Positions 1-9,582 of a DNA stretch of 37,240 bases are shown one piece after another (the stretch's first letter is position 1; each line of letters starts with the position of its first letter). The DNA is from CAYFMP01 sp964344215. GTDB lineage: Bacteria > Pseudomonadota > Alphaproteobacteria > Rhodospirillales > Casp-alpha2. Under the pieces are notes generated by a model. The model was not told the DNA's origin, did no database searches, and was given only the letters and a program-made list of their open reading frames with translations. The position numbers and the translations under genes are program-made. The stretch is taken from the NCBI GenBank assembly GCA_964344215.1, contig CAYFMP010000034.1, positions 1-37,240 on the forward strand. The letters run 5' to 3'.

Positions 1-1
1 G

Positions 2-3000
2 CTCGACGCGGCCTCGATCCGCGGCGCGGCCGGCCAGGGCTCGGTCTCGATCGTCACCAACCAATTGGTGTTCGATCCCGGCGCCGACTTCGATTCGCTG
101 GACGCCGGCGACACGGCGACGGTCGTGGTCGATTACACGATGTCCGACGACTCGAACGCGCCGTCGTCGTCGACGGTGACGATCACGGTGACCGGCACCA
201 ACGACGCGCCGGTGGCGGTCGCCGATACCGGCGGCGGTCACGAGAACCAGACGCTCGCCATCGACGTGCTGGCCAACGACACCGACGTCGACGGCGACGA
301 CAACCCGGCCAACTTCTCGCTCGACGCGGCCTCGATCCGCGGCGCGGCCGGCCAGGGCTCGGTCTCGATCGTCGCCGACCAGTTGGTGTTCGATCCCGGA
401 ACCGACTTCGATTACCTGGCGGTCGGCGAGAGCGCCACCGTGACGGTCGATTACACGATGTCCGACGACTCGAACGCGCCTTCGTCGTCGACGGCGACGA
501 TCACCGTGACCGGCACCAACGACGCGCCCGAGGTGACGGCGATCTCGGCGGCAACCGACGAGGACGCGGCGCCGCTGAAGGTCGATCTGCTGGCGACGAC
601 GACGGACGTGGATGCGTCCGACACGCACAGCGTCAATACCCTGCTCCAGACCTCGGGCCGCGCGGTGACGGCGACCCTGACCGGAGCGACGCTTGAAATC
701 GACCCGGCCCAGTTCAACGACCTCGCCGTCGGCGAGACCGAAACGTTGAGCTTTTCCTACAACGTCAGCGACGGCCACGTGGATGTTCCGAACTCGGCGA
801 CTGTGACCATCGAGGGCCGTAACGACCGGCCGACCGCCTTCGTCATGGACAACACGAACGTCGACGAGAACTCGCTGGCCGGAACGGTTGTCGGCAGGTT
901 GGACGGCATTGTCGACCCCGACACGACCGATACCCACAGCTTTCAGTTACTGGACGATGCCGGCGGACGGTTCGAGCTGGTCGGCGACGAGATCCGGGTG
1001 AAGAACAGCCTCGGGCTCGACTTCGAGGCCGACCAAAGCCATCGGATCACCGTGCGCGTCACCGATTCCGGCGGTCTCAGCCACGACGAGACGTTCATCA
1101 TCGCCGTCAACGACATCCTGCACGAGACCATCATCGGCACCGACGGCGACGACATTCTGTTCGGAGCGGGCGGCGATGATCAGTTGTTCGGTCTCGGCGG
1201 CAACGACAGGCTGTACGGCGGCGGCGGCAACGACACCCTGACCGGCGGCGACGGAAACGATCAAGTGTTCGGCAACGACGGCGACGACCTGATCATCGGC
1301 GGCAGCGGCCTCGGCGACGACACCTATGTCGGCGGCAAGGGCAAGGATACGGTCAGCTACAAGAGCACTACGGCGGGTGTCGACGTCAACCTGACCACGG
1401 GTGTGGCGACCGGCAGCGAGATCGGAACGGACACGCTGATCGAGATCGAGAACATCGTCGGCGGCGCCGGTATCGACACTATCGTCGGCGACGGCGGCGC
1501 CAACTCCCTCGACGGCATGGCCGGCAACGACGAGATCGACGGCGCCGGCGGCGACGACAGCCTGCGCGGCCGCGACGGCAACGACGTCTTGACCGGCGGC
1601 GGCGGCAATGACCTCCTGAGAGGCGGCGCCGGCACCGATACGGCTGTGTTCAGCGGCGCCTCCACCGAGTACTCGGTCTCTTACGCGCCGAGCGGCGATG
1701 TCACCATCGGCGACAACGTGGCGGGGCGCGACGGCGTCGATACGCTGCGCAACGTGGAAAGAGCGCGGTTCAGCGACGGCACCTTCTTCGTCGACGGCAC
1801 CAACAACGATCCGAGAGCCAACGCCGATGCGGACGCCACCAACGAGGACACGGCCATCGCCATCGATGTTCTGGCCAACGATACGGACTTCGACCCGTCC
1901 GACACGCACACCGTCGATACGGTCCGCGTGACGGCCGGCCTCGGCAGCGCTTCCATCGCCAACAACCAGGTCGTCTATGACCCCAGCGCCGCTTATCAGT
2001 CGCTGGCCGCCGGCCAGCAGGCCCAGGTCAAGCTCGCCTACACCATGTCCGACGACCGCGGCGGCGCTTCGAACTCGACGCTCGCCATCACTGTGACCGG
2101 CACCAACGACGGGCCGGTTGCCGTCGCCGATACGGGTACGACCGACGACAACGCGGTCCTGATCGTCGATGTTCTGGCCAACGACACCGACGTCGATGAA
2201 GGCGACGACCCGACCACGTTCTCGCTCGATTCGGCCGTCATCAGATCGGGCGGCGGCTCTGTGAGCATCGTCGCCGGGCAGCTCCGGTTCGACCCGGGAG
2301 CGGATTTCGATCACCTTTCCCTCGGCCAGACCGAACAGGTCACCATCGGCTACACCATGTCCGACGACAGCAACGCCCAGTCGTCATCGACCCTGACCGT
2401 GACCGTCGTCGGCACTAACACGGTCCCAGTTGCCGTCGCTGACGATATCGCGGGCAACGAGGATACGGTGATCTCCGGCAACGTGCTGACCAACGATTCG
2501 GACGCCGACGGCGATACGCTGAGCGTCGTCAATGCCGGCACCTTCACGACCGCGGGCGGCGGCGTCGTCACGCTTAGCACGAACGGCAATTTCACTTATA
2601 CCCCGGTCGCCGACTTCCACGGCAACGACAGATTCAACTACACCATCACCGACGGCACCGAGACCGCTTCGGCGACGGCCAACATCACGGTCAACAGCGT
2701 CAACGACAACCCGGTCGCCGGCAACGACGGTCTGGGAAGCGTTTCGGAGACGCAGACGGTCGATTTCGAAGCGATCGACACTTCCTCGGGACTGGTCTCC
2801 GGCGCCGCTCTGGACGCCTATCTCGGCGGCTACGGGATCACCATCACCAACGTGGTCCAGTCCCTCAACACGGTGTTCGTGAACTCCAACGCGGGGAGCC
2901 AGAGCACGCTGGCGTCGTCCGGCCAGAACTTCATGGAGCAAGCATCCGGCGGCTACACGTGGCGCGAATACACGCTCACCTTCGATACCGCGCTCGACGA

Positions 3001-6000
3001 ATTCTCGTTCACCCGGGCCGCCTACTACGGGGCGACCCGAAGCGGCATCATCTACGCCGACTGGCGGGCGACGGCGAAGGACGCCGACGGCAACGTGCTC
3101 GGTGTCGTCGGCGAAGGCGTGCGCGGCGCCTACAACCCGATCGACAACCCGGTGCCGGCCCAGACCTACACGTTCTCGACGGGCAACATCGCCTCCGTTA
3201 CCTTCTTCGGCGATCACCGGGGATACGCCGGCACCGCCGGCGCATCGATCGACGACCTGGTGCTGACCGGACCGACCGGCAGCCAGTTCTCGACCGACGA
3301 GGACGTGCCGCTGACGATCCTGGCGGCCGACCTGCTGGCCAACGACACCGACGCCGACGGCGACACGCTATCGGTCGTCGCCGTCGGTAAGGCGACCGGC
3401 GGCACGGCTGCGCTTGACGGCACCGGCAACGTCGTGTTCACGCCGGACGCCGATTTCAACGGCGCCGCCGGCTTCGAATACACCGTATCCGACGGCAACG
3501 GTGGCACCGCGACGGCGACGGTGGCGGTCGACGTCGCCGCCGTAAACGACGCGCCGGTCGCCGGCGCCGACGCCTATAGCGGCACCGAGGACGCCTCCAT
3601 CGTCGGCAACGTGCTGACCAACGATTCGGACGTCGACGGCGATGCATTGAGCGTCGCCAACGCCGGCACCTTCTCGACGGCCGGCGGCGGCACCGTCACG
3701 CTCAGCACGAACGGCAACTTCACATACGCGCCGGCCGCCGACTTCAACGGCGCCGACAGCTTCGATTACGTGCTGAGCGACGGTACCGCCAGCGTCACCT
3801 CGACGGTGAACCTGAACCTGGCCGCCGTCAACGACGGCCCGGCCATCACGCTGCCCGGTCTCTCGGGCGGCGAGATCAAGGTCGCGGTAACTTACGGGAA
3901 CGGCCGCAACGGCGATGCCCCGCAGCGGATCGTCAACCAGCTCAACGATTCGACGGTCTACGACCTCACCGCGACGCGGGTTCATTTCACCGGCGCCGAC
4001 AGCCTGGCCGAACTCGCCAACTACGACGTCGTCGTGCATGCCGGCAGCTATTACAGCGACCCGATGTCGGCCGAGTATTGGGCGGCGCTGCGCCAATACG
4101 TCGAGGCCGACGAGGGCGGCATTGTCACCACAGGCCTGCATACGTACACGCTGGCGCACAATCAACTGTCCGGGGCCGCATTGAACGACGCCGACTTCAT
4201 TAGCCCGGCCAATCGCGCGAGTTATACCCATGAGCGCCAGGGAACGATCAACCCGGTCAACGAGAATCACGACGCGACCGCGGGGGTCAATCCGCTGCAA
4301 CTCAGCCTCTACCAATACTATTACGGGGCCAAGGGCATCGATGCCGATGCCGTCAGCCTCGGCTATCACAACAGCAGTGTCAGCCCGTCCTACAACGGCC
4401 ACACGGTCGCCTATACGGACGTCGAGGGTCTCGGCAACCGCATCTACCTCGGCGGCAACTACAGCGAAACCTGGAGTCAAAATGACGCCGGGTGGCGCAC
4501 CGGACAATGGGACCAGTTGCTCGAGCAATCGGTCAACTGGGCGGCCGGCGATCTCGGCGGCACCGACGAGGACACCGCGCTGACCATCACCGGCATCTCG
4601 ATCTCCGATNNNNNNNNNNNNNNNNNNNNNNNNNNNNNNNNNNNNNNNNNNNNNNNNNNNNNNNNNNNNNNNNNNNNNNNNNNNNNNNNNNNNNNNNNNN
4701 NNNNNNNNNGCGGCGCCCAGGTGACGACGGCCAGCGTCGACATCAACGTCCGCTCCGTCAACGACCTGCCGGTCGCCACGGTCGATGCCTTCACCGGCAC
4801 CGAGGATACCGCGATCACCGGCAACGTGCTCACCAATGACAGCGACCCGGAGGGCGACGCCCTAAGCGTCGCCAACGCCGGCACCTTCTCGACGGCTGGC
4901 GGCGGCAGCGTGACGATCGCCGCCAACGGCAACTTTACATACACGCCTGCCGCCGACTTCAACGGCGCCGACAGCTTCGAGTATCTGTTGAGCGACGGCA
5001 CCGATACGGTTACCGGTTCGGTGACGCTTGACCTGGCCGCCGTCAACGACGGCCCGACCATCACGCTGCCCGAACTGTCGGGCGGCGAGATCAAGGTCGC
5101 CGTCACCTACGGCAACAATGGATCGGACGGCGCCGGTCAGATCGTCGCCCAACTGAACGACGACACCTACTTCAATTTCAACGCGGCGACCATGCACTAC
5201 TCGAGTGCCGACAGCCTGGCCGAACTCTCGAACTACGACGCGATTATCCATGCCGGGCGCTACTACGACCCGATGTCGAGCCAGTACTGGACGGCGCTGC
5301 GCCAATACGTCGAGGCCGACGAAGGCGGCGTCGTGACGACGGGACTGCACACCTATACGATCGCCTATACCCTCGGCGGCACGGCGAGAGCGGACGCCGA
5401 CTTCGTCTCCTCCGCCAACGCGGCCGGACATGCCTATTACCGAGGCGCCTTGCCGCTATCCACGCATGCCATCACCGAAGGCATCGGCGGACTCGATTCG
5501 TACAATCAGTACTACTACGGCGCTCGCGGCGTCGACGCCGACGCCACGGTGCTTGGCTCTTACGGAGGCGGCATCTCGGTGGCCTACACCGAATCCGGCG
5601 GCCTCGGCAACCGGGTCTACCTGGGCGGCAACTACTCCGAGAACTGGTCCGGCAACCATCTGTATCGCAGCGGCGGTTTCGACCAGCTCCTCGAGCAGGC
5701 CACCAACTGGGCGGCGGGCGGTGCCGGCGGCACCGACGAGGACACCGCGCTGACCATCACCGGCATCTCGATCTCCGATGTCGACGCCGGAACCGACGCC
5801 ATCGCCGTTACCTTGAGCGTCGGTCGCGGCACGTTGGCGTTGAACGGCGCCGCCGGCCTCGTCTTCTCCGACGCCGACGGCGGCGACGGCACGCTGTCGT
5901 TCACCGGCAGCCAGACGGCGATCAACACGGCTCTCGCCAATGGCCTGGTCTACGACCCCGAAGCCAACTTCCACGGCACCGACGCACTCACTGTCACCGT

Positions 6001-9000
6001 CAACGATCTGGGCCACAACGGCTCCGGCGGCGCCCAGGTGACGACGGCCAGCGTCGACATCAACGTCCGCTCCGTCAACGATGCGCCGGTGGCGCGCGGC
6101 GAAACGGCCTCGACCGCCGAGGACACGCCGATCACCATCAACGTGCTGGCCAACGATACCGACATCGACGGCGATGCGCTCAGCGTCGCGTCGTTCACCA
6201 ATGTTTCCGGCGGATCGGTGGCCTTGGACGCCCAGGGCAACGCCGTATTCACGCCTACAGCCCACTACAGCGGCGACGCCAGCTTCGACTACACGGTCTC
6301 CGACGGCCAAGGCGGCACCGATAAGGCGACGGTCGGCATCTCAATCGCGCCGGTCGCGGATGCACCGGTCGTCAGCGCCTCGAACGCGACCGCGCGGGCC
6401 GGGGCGGGCGGCGCGGTCGACATCACCGGCGGCGCCGAGTTCGGCGTCAACACATACACGGCCAACCACCAGCAACTCTCCAACGTCATTACACTGACCG
6501 ATGGTGGGTTCGTCGTCACCTGGCATTCGTATGGCCAGGACGGCAGCAGTTGGGGCGTCTTCGGGCAGCGGTTCGACGCGGCCGGCGCCAAGCTCGGCGG
6601 CGAATTCAGGGTCAATACGCACACTGCGGATTATCAATACTCGCCTTCGGGCGCGGCGCTGCACGACGGCGGATTCGTCATCACCTGGGCTTCGAACAAC
6701 CAGGACGGCTCCAGCCAGGGCGTTTTCGGACAACGCTACGACGCGCAAGGCAACCCCGCCGGCGGCGAGTTCCAGGTCAACGCCTACGCGACCAACTGGC
6801 AGAACCAGCCCAGCGTGGCGACGCTCAATAACGGCAACTTCGTCGTCACCTGGATGTCGAATTTCCAGGACGGCAGTTATTCCGGCATCTTCGCCCAGCA
6901 CTTCAGCCCGGCGGGCATCAAGATCGGTAGCGAGTTCCTCTTGAACCAAAGGACCTACGAGGACCAGACCGATCCGGATATCACGGCGCTGGCAGGCGGC
7001 GGCTACGTCGTCACCTGGCGGTCGTACCTGCAGGACGGCAGCCTGGGCGGCGTTTTCGGGCGGCGCTATGATGCCGACGGCAATCCCGTTTCCAACGAAT
7101 TCCAGATCAACACCTACTGGCAGAGCGAGCAGAGTGCGCAAACCATTGCCGCGCTTGCCGACGGCGGCTTCGTGGTGACGTGGTCGTCGGCCTACCAGGA
7201 CGGCAGCGATTACGGAATCTATGCGCAGCAATACGACGCCAACGGCAACCGGGTCGGCGGCGAGTTCCTGGTCAACGCCTCGTTCACGGCCGGCACCCAG
7301 ATCTTCTCCGACGTCGAGGGACTGACCGACGGCGGCTACGTCATCTCGTGGCAGTCGTGGATGCAGGACGGTAGCAAGGCCGCCCTGATGGCGCGGCGTT
7401 ACGATGCGCAGGGCAACCTGGTCGGCGACGAGTTCCTGGTCAACGACTACACCTACGGCGATCAGGCCCGGCCGTCGATCTCGGCCCGCGCCGACGGCGG
7501 CTTCGTCATCACCTGGACCGATTTCGACGGGCATGACGGCAGCGGCCAAGGCATCTTCGCCAAGGTCTATACGGGCTCCGGCTTGAGCGGCCCGGCGACG
7601 GCCAACCTCGACCTGTCGGCGGCGCTGGCCGACACCGACGGCTCCGAATCCCTGGTTTCGATCGTATTATCGGGCGTCCCGGACGGCGCCACGCTGTCGG
7701 CCGGCACCGACGCCGGCGGCGGTACCTGGTCGCTGGCGGCTTCGGACCTCGCCAATTTGCGGATAACCCTGCCGGCCGGCTCCAGCGGCGACTACACGCT
7801 CGGCCTGACGGCGACCTCGCGCGAGAACGCCACCGGCGAAACGGCGACCAGCACGGCGACCTTCACGGTCACGGTGAGCACGGCGAGCGCAACGCCATCG
7901 AGCACGCCGACGCTGACCACCGCCAGCTTCCACGGCGGCGCCGGCGACCAACGCGGCACCGACGTCGACATCTTCAACGGCTCGGCCTACCTGTCCGGAT
8001 CGGATTGGACTTCGGGGCAGCAGTCGCTGGCCATCAAGTACGATCTGGCGGCGCTTGATGCGCCGACCTGGAGCGTCGGTTGGCCGGGGGCGGGGTCCAG
8101 CGCGTACAACGGTTCCGAGACCTTCGGCGGTGTCGCGGTTTCGGCCGACGGCGTGTTCTTCGCCGGGCAAAGCTACCGTCAAACCACCGACACCGGCGGC
8201 GGCAAGGAGCTGAAACACATCCTCGTCGGCTTCTCCGACAACGGGGCCACGGGCACCGACGTCGGCGGCGCCGAATGGGTGACGCGGCCGCAGACCGACG
8301 GCTACCAGGCGATGTTCGCGTATCGTGGCCATGAGGCTCTGCAGGAAGTGACGACGTCGGTCGAGAACGGCACCACGTACTTGTACGCGGCCGGCGGCGG
8401 CCAGCCCTCCAGCTACTATGCCTACTCGATTTCCAAGTTCGACGTGAACGGCAACATGATCGCGGCGGCCACCGATTCCAGCGTCGGCATCTCGTTCAAC
8501 AGCTACTATAGGCCGAGTACCGGCGGATCGAGCGCCGAGCACGCGATGGTCCACAACGGCAACGTCTGGGTCTCCGGCAGCAGCGGTTGGAGCTTCGAGG
8601 ACGCGACGGCCCGGCCGACCCTGTGGCGCTACGACCAGAACCTCAACCTGCTCGCCCGCATCAAGGATTCGAGCCTGACCGGCACGTTCATCGCCTCGGC
8701 GACCGACGGTCAGAACGTCTACGCCGTCGGACACACCTACGTGCACGGCACGCCCTACTCGGAAGACTTCCTGATCCAGAAGTTCGACGCCGACGGCACC
8801 CGGCTGTGGAGCCAGAACTTCGGCGGCGACGGCGTCCAGGTGCTGCGCGACGTCGTGACCGTCGACGGCCACCTGTTCGCGACCGGCTACACCAATAGCG
8901 AAGGCGCCGGCGGCTACGATTCGGTGCTGGTTGAAATCAACATGGATACCGGCGCCCTGCTCTCGAAGTCCCTGTACGGCGGCACTGCCGACGACAAGGG

Positions 9001-9493
9001 CTGGGGCATCTCGACCGACGGCAGCAATCTCTACGTCACCGGCGAGTCGAAGAGCTTCGCCTCGGCCGACGGCAACCAGGTTGGGCAGAACGACGTCATG
9101 TTGCTGCAATACGAGGTCCCGACCGGGACTATCGCCGCCGCTGACGCGCCGGTAGAGAGCTTCGTCGAAATCGGTACCGACGGCAATGATTCTCTGGCCG
9201 GCGGGTCGGGCAACGATCGTCTCGAAGGGCGTGGCGGCAACGACCTGCTGACGGGCGGCGCCGGCGACGATCTCTTCGTGTTCGGCGCCAGTGCGGGAAG
9301 CGATACCGTCACCGACTTCGACCTGGCCGACGACATCATGGTGCTGGAGAACGGCGTTACGGTCGCCGGCACGACGGAAACGGACGCCAACGGCGACGGC
9401 GCGCTCGACACCATCGTCGCCCTCAACGACGGCGGCAGCGTCACCCTGTTGGGAGTCAGCGGCCTGACCGACCCGGACGAGCTGTTCGTGTAA
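2..9493 (+). CDS. Giant RTX/VCBS-repeat type I secreted protein (adhesin-like), 5' end outside window
   Basis: The frame is open from base 2, so this is the C-terminal part (over 3,100 residues) of a larger protein. Cadherin/VCBS-like domains ending in V.GTNDAPVA recur from the start to about 2730 and again between 3290 and 6350. RTX calcium-binding nonapeptides (GGxGxDxLx) lie at about 1132-1315, 1470-1640 and 9170-9290. A beta-sandwich-like segment spans about 2750-3280. Two ThuA-like (class I GATase-fold-like) domains lie at about 3860-4560 and 5080-5730. Seven FVVTW..QDGS repeats occupy about 6434-7593, and an SBBP-like propeller about 7920-9150. The end has the DDLFVFG..GSDTVTDFD form of type I secretion targets and stops in a hydrophobic tail. 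It is presumably exported by the ABC/MFP pair just downstream and stays at or leaves the cell surface. Adhesion is inferred from architecture; the ThuA-like domains could give another activity. Confidence 0.9.
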   Translation, partial: LDAASIRGAAGQGSVSIVTNQLVFDPGADFDSLDAGDTATVVVDYTMSDDSNAPSSSTVTITVTGTNDAPVAVADTGGGHENQTLAIDVLANDTDVDGDDNPANFSLDAASIRGAAGQGSVSIVADQLVFDPGTDFDYLAVGESATVTVDYTMSDDSNAPSSSTATITVTGTNDAPEVTAISAATDEDAAPLKVDLLATTTDVDASDTHSVNTLLQTSGRAVTATLTGATLEIDPAQFNDLAVGETETLSFSYNVSDGHVDVPNSATVTIEGRNDRPTAFVMDNTNVDENSLAGTVVGRLDGIVDPDTTDTHSFQLLDDAGGRFELVGDEIRVKNSLGLDFEADQSHRITVRVTDSGGLSHDETFIIAVNDILHETIIGTDGDDILFGAGGDDQLFGLGGNDRLYGGGGNDTLTGGDGNDQVFGNDGDDLIIGGSGLGDDTYVGGKGKDTVSYKSTTAGVDVNLTTGVATGSEIGTDTLIEIENIVGGAGIDTIVGDGGANSLDGMAGNDEIDGAGGDDSLRGRDGNDVLTGGGGNDLLRGGAGTDTAVFSGASTEYSVSYAPSGDVTIGDNVAGRDGVDTLRNVERARFSDGTFFVDGTNNDPRANADADATNEDTAIAIDVLANDTDFDPSDTHTVDTVRVTAGLGSASIANNQVVYDPSAAYQSLAAGQQAQVKLAYTMSDDRGGASNSTLAITVTGTNDGPVAVADTGTTDDNAVLIVDVLANDTDVDEGDDPTTFSLDSAVIRSGGGSVSIVAGQLRFDPGADFDHLSLGQTEQVTIGYTMSDDSNAQSSSTLTVTVVGTNTVPVAVADDIAGNEDTVISGNVLTNDSDADGDTLSVVNAGTFTTAGGGVVTLSTNGNFTYTPVADFHGNDRFNYTITDGTETASATANITVNSVNDNPVAGNDGLGSVSETQTVDFEAIDTSSGLVSGAALDAYLGGYGITITNVVQSLNTVFVNSNAGSQSTLASSGQNFMEQASGGYTWREYTLTFDTALDEFSFTRAAYYGATRSGIIYADWRATAKDADGNVLGVVGEGVRGAYNPIDNPVPAQTYTFSTGNIASVTFFGDHRGYAGTAGASIDDLVLTGPTGSQFSTDEDVPLTILAADLLANDTDADGDTLSVVAVGKATGGTAALDGTGNVVFTPDADFNGAAGFEYTVSDGNGGTATATVAVDVAAVNDAPVAGADAYSGTEDASIVGNVLTNDSDVDGDALSVANAGTFSTAGGGTVTLSTNGNFTYAPAADFNGADSFDYVLSDGTASVTSTVNLNLAAVNDGPAITLPGLSGGEIKVAVTYGNGRNGDAPQRIVNQLNDSTVYDLTATRVHFTGADSLAELANYDVVVHAGSYYSDPMSAEYWAALRQYVEADEGGIVTTGLHTYTLAHNQLSGAALNDADFISPANRASYTHERQGTINPVNENHDATAGVNPLQLSLYQYYYGAKGIDADAVSLGYHNSSVSPSYNGHTVAYTDVEGLGNRIYLGGNYSETWSQNDAGWRTGQWDQLLEQSVNWAAGDLGGTDEDTALTITGISISDXXXXXXXXXXXXXXXXXXXXXXXXXXXXXXXXXXGAQVTTASVDINVRSVNDLPVATVDAFTGTEDTAITGNVLTNDSDPEGDALSVANAGTFSTAGGGSVTIAANGNFTYTPAADFNGADSFEYLLSDGTDTVTGSVTLDLAAVNDGPTITLPELSGGEIKVAVTYGNNGSDGAGQIVAQLNDDTYFNFNAATMHYSSADSLAELSNYDAIIHAGRYYDPMSSQYWTALRQYVEADEGGVVTTGLHTYTIAYTLGGTARADADFVSSANAAGHAYYRGALPLSTHAITEGIGGLDSYNQYYYGARGVDADATVLGSYGGGISVAYTESGGLGNRVYLGGNYSENWSGNHLYRSGGFDQLLEQATNWAAGGAGGTDEDTALTITGISISDVDAGTDAIAVTLSVGRGTLALNGAAGLVFSDADGGDGTLSFTGSQTAINTALANGLVYDPEANFHGTDALTVTVNDLGHNGSGGAQVTTASVDINVRSVNDAPVARGETASTAEDTPITINVLANDTDIDGDALSVASFTNVSGGSVALDAQGNAVFTPTAHYSGDASFDYTVSDGQGGTDKATVGISIAPVADAPVVSASNATARAGAGGAVDITGGAEFGVNTYTANHQQLSNVITLTDGGFVVTWHSYGQDGSSWGVFGQRFDAAGAKLGGEFRVNTHTADYQYSPSGAALHDGGFVITWASNNQDGSSQGVFGQRYDAQGNPAGGEFQVNAYATNWQNQPSVATLNNGNFVVTWMSNFQDGSYSGIFAQHFSPAGIKIGSEFLLNQRTYEDQTDPDITALAGGGYVVTWRSYLQDGSLGGVFGRRYDADGNPVSNEFQINTYWQSEQSAQTIAALADGGFVVTWSSAYQDGSDYGIYAQQYDANGNRVGGEFLVNASFTAGTQIFSDVEGLTDGGYVISWQSWMQDGSKAALMARRYDAQGNLVGDEFLVNDYTYGDQARPSISARADGGFVITWTDFDGHDGSGQGIFAKVYTGSGLSGPATANLDLSAALADTDGSESLVSIVLSGVPDGATLSAGTDAGGGTWSLAASDLANLRITLPAGSSGDYTLGLTATSRENATGETATSTATFTVTVSTASATPSSTPTLTTASFHGGAGDQRGTDVDIFNGSAYLSGSDWTSGQQSLAIKYDLAALDAPTWSVGWPGAGSSAYNGSETFGGVAVSADGVFFAGQSYRQTTDTGGGKELKHILVGFSDNGATGTDVGGAEWVTRPQTDGYQAMFAYRGHEALQEVTTSVENGTTYLYAAGGGQPSSYYAYSISKFDVNGNMIAAATDSSVGISFNSYYRPSTGGSSAEHAMVHNGNVWVSGSSGWSFEDATARPTLWRYDQNLNLLARIKDSSLTGTFIASATDGQNVYAVGHTYVHGTPYSEDFLIQKFDADGTRLWSQNFGGDGVQVLRDVVTVDGHLFATGYTNSEGAGGYDSVLVEINMDTGALLSKSLYGGTADDKGWGISTDGSNLYVTGESKSFASADGNQVGQNDVMLLQYEVPTGTIAAADAPVESFVEIGTDGNDSLAGGSGNDRLEGRGGNDLLTGGAGDDLFVFGASAGSDTVTDFDLADDIMVLENGVTVAGTTETDANGDGALDTIVALNDGGSVTLLGVSGLTDPDELFV
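3542..6073 (+). repeat. Tandem duplication of a ~1.3-kb cadherin-like + ThuA-like + ISDVDAG module
   Basis: Unit 1 (3542-4756) and unit 2 (4757-6073) have the same order: a VND.PVA..DA..GTED cadherin-like domain, a ThuA-like domain beginning GGEIKVAVTYG, and a domain beginning GTDEDTALTITGISISD and ending in VTTASVDINVRSVND. Long DNA stretches are identical between units, for example 4558-4609 with 5728-5779. The duplication therefore looks recent or kept homogeneous by recombination. Confidence 0.85.
4610..4709. other. Assembly gap of 100 N inside the adhesin gene
   Basis: Exactly 100 N, a usual placeholder length. Flanking sequence matches the second repeat unit on both sides. There, the stretch between the same two flanks is 5780-6026, or 247 bases. 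Both 100 and 247 leave remainder 1 on division by 3, so the reading frame survives the placeholder. About 82 residues are probably missing. Confidence 0.95.
6434..7593 (+). repeat. Seven ~55-residue FVVTW/QDGS repeats in the adhesin
   Basis: Seven consecutive protein repeats follow the plan EF.VN...(~20)..DGGFVVTW.S..QDGS..GVFGQRYDA.GN.VG. Seven blades of about 55 residues would suit a seven-bladed beta-propeller; that fold is inferred from repeat number and length only. Confidence 0.75.
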
Positions 9494-9582
9494 GTCCTGC
9501 CCCAATCGGGTAAGATGGCTTCGATCCGTCCCGAAGACGGCGCCAGGGGGGCGCGGCCGCCATCGGGGATAGTGGTTGATCC

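Noticed and set aside
6434..7593. CRISPR-like regular repeats
   Set aside because: The repeats are protein-coding with ~165-base period and diverged DNA, not short identical repeats with unique spacers.
7667..9505. Long antisense open frame within the adhesin 3' part
   Set aside because: Low-complexity Arg/Gly/Val-rich product; a shadow of the repeat-rich plus-strand gene.
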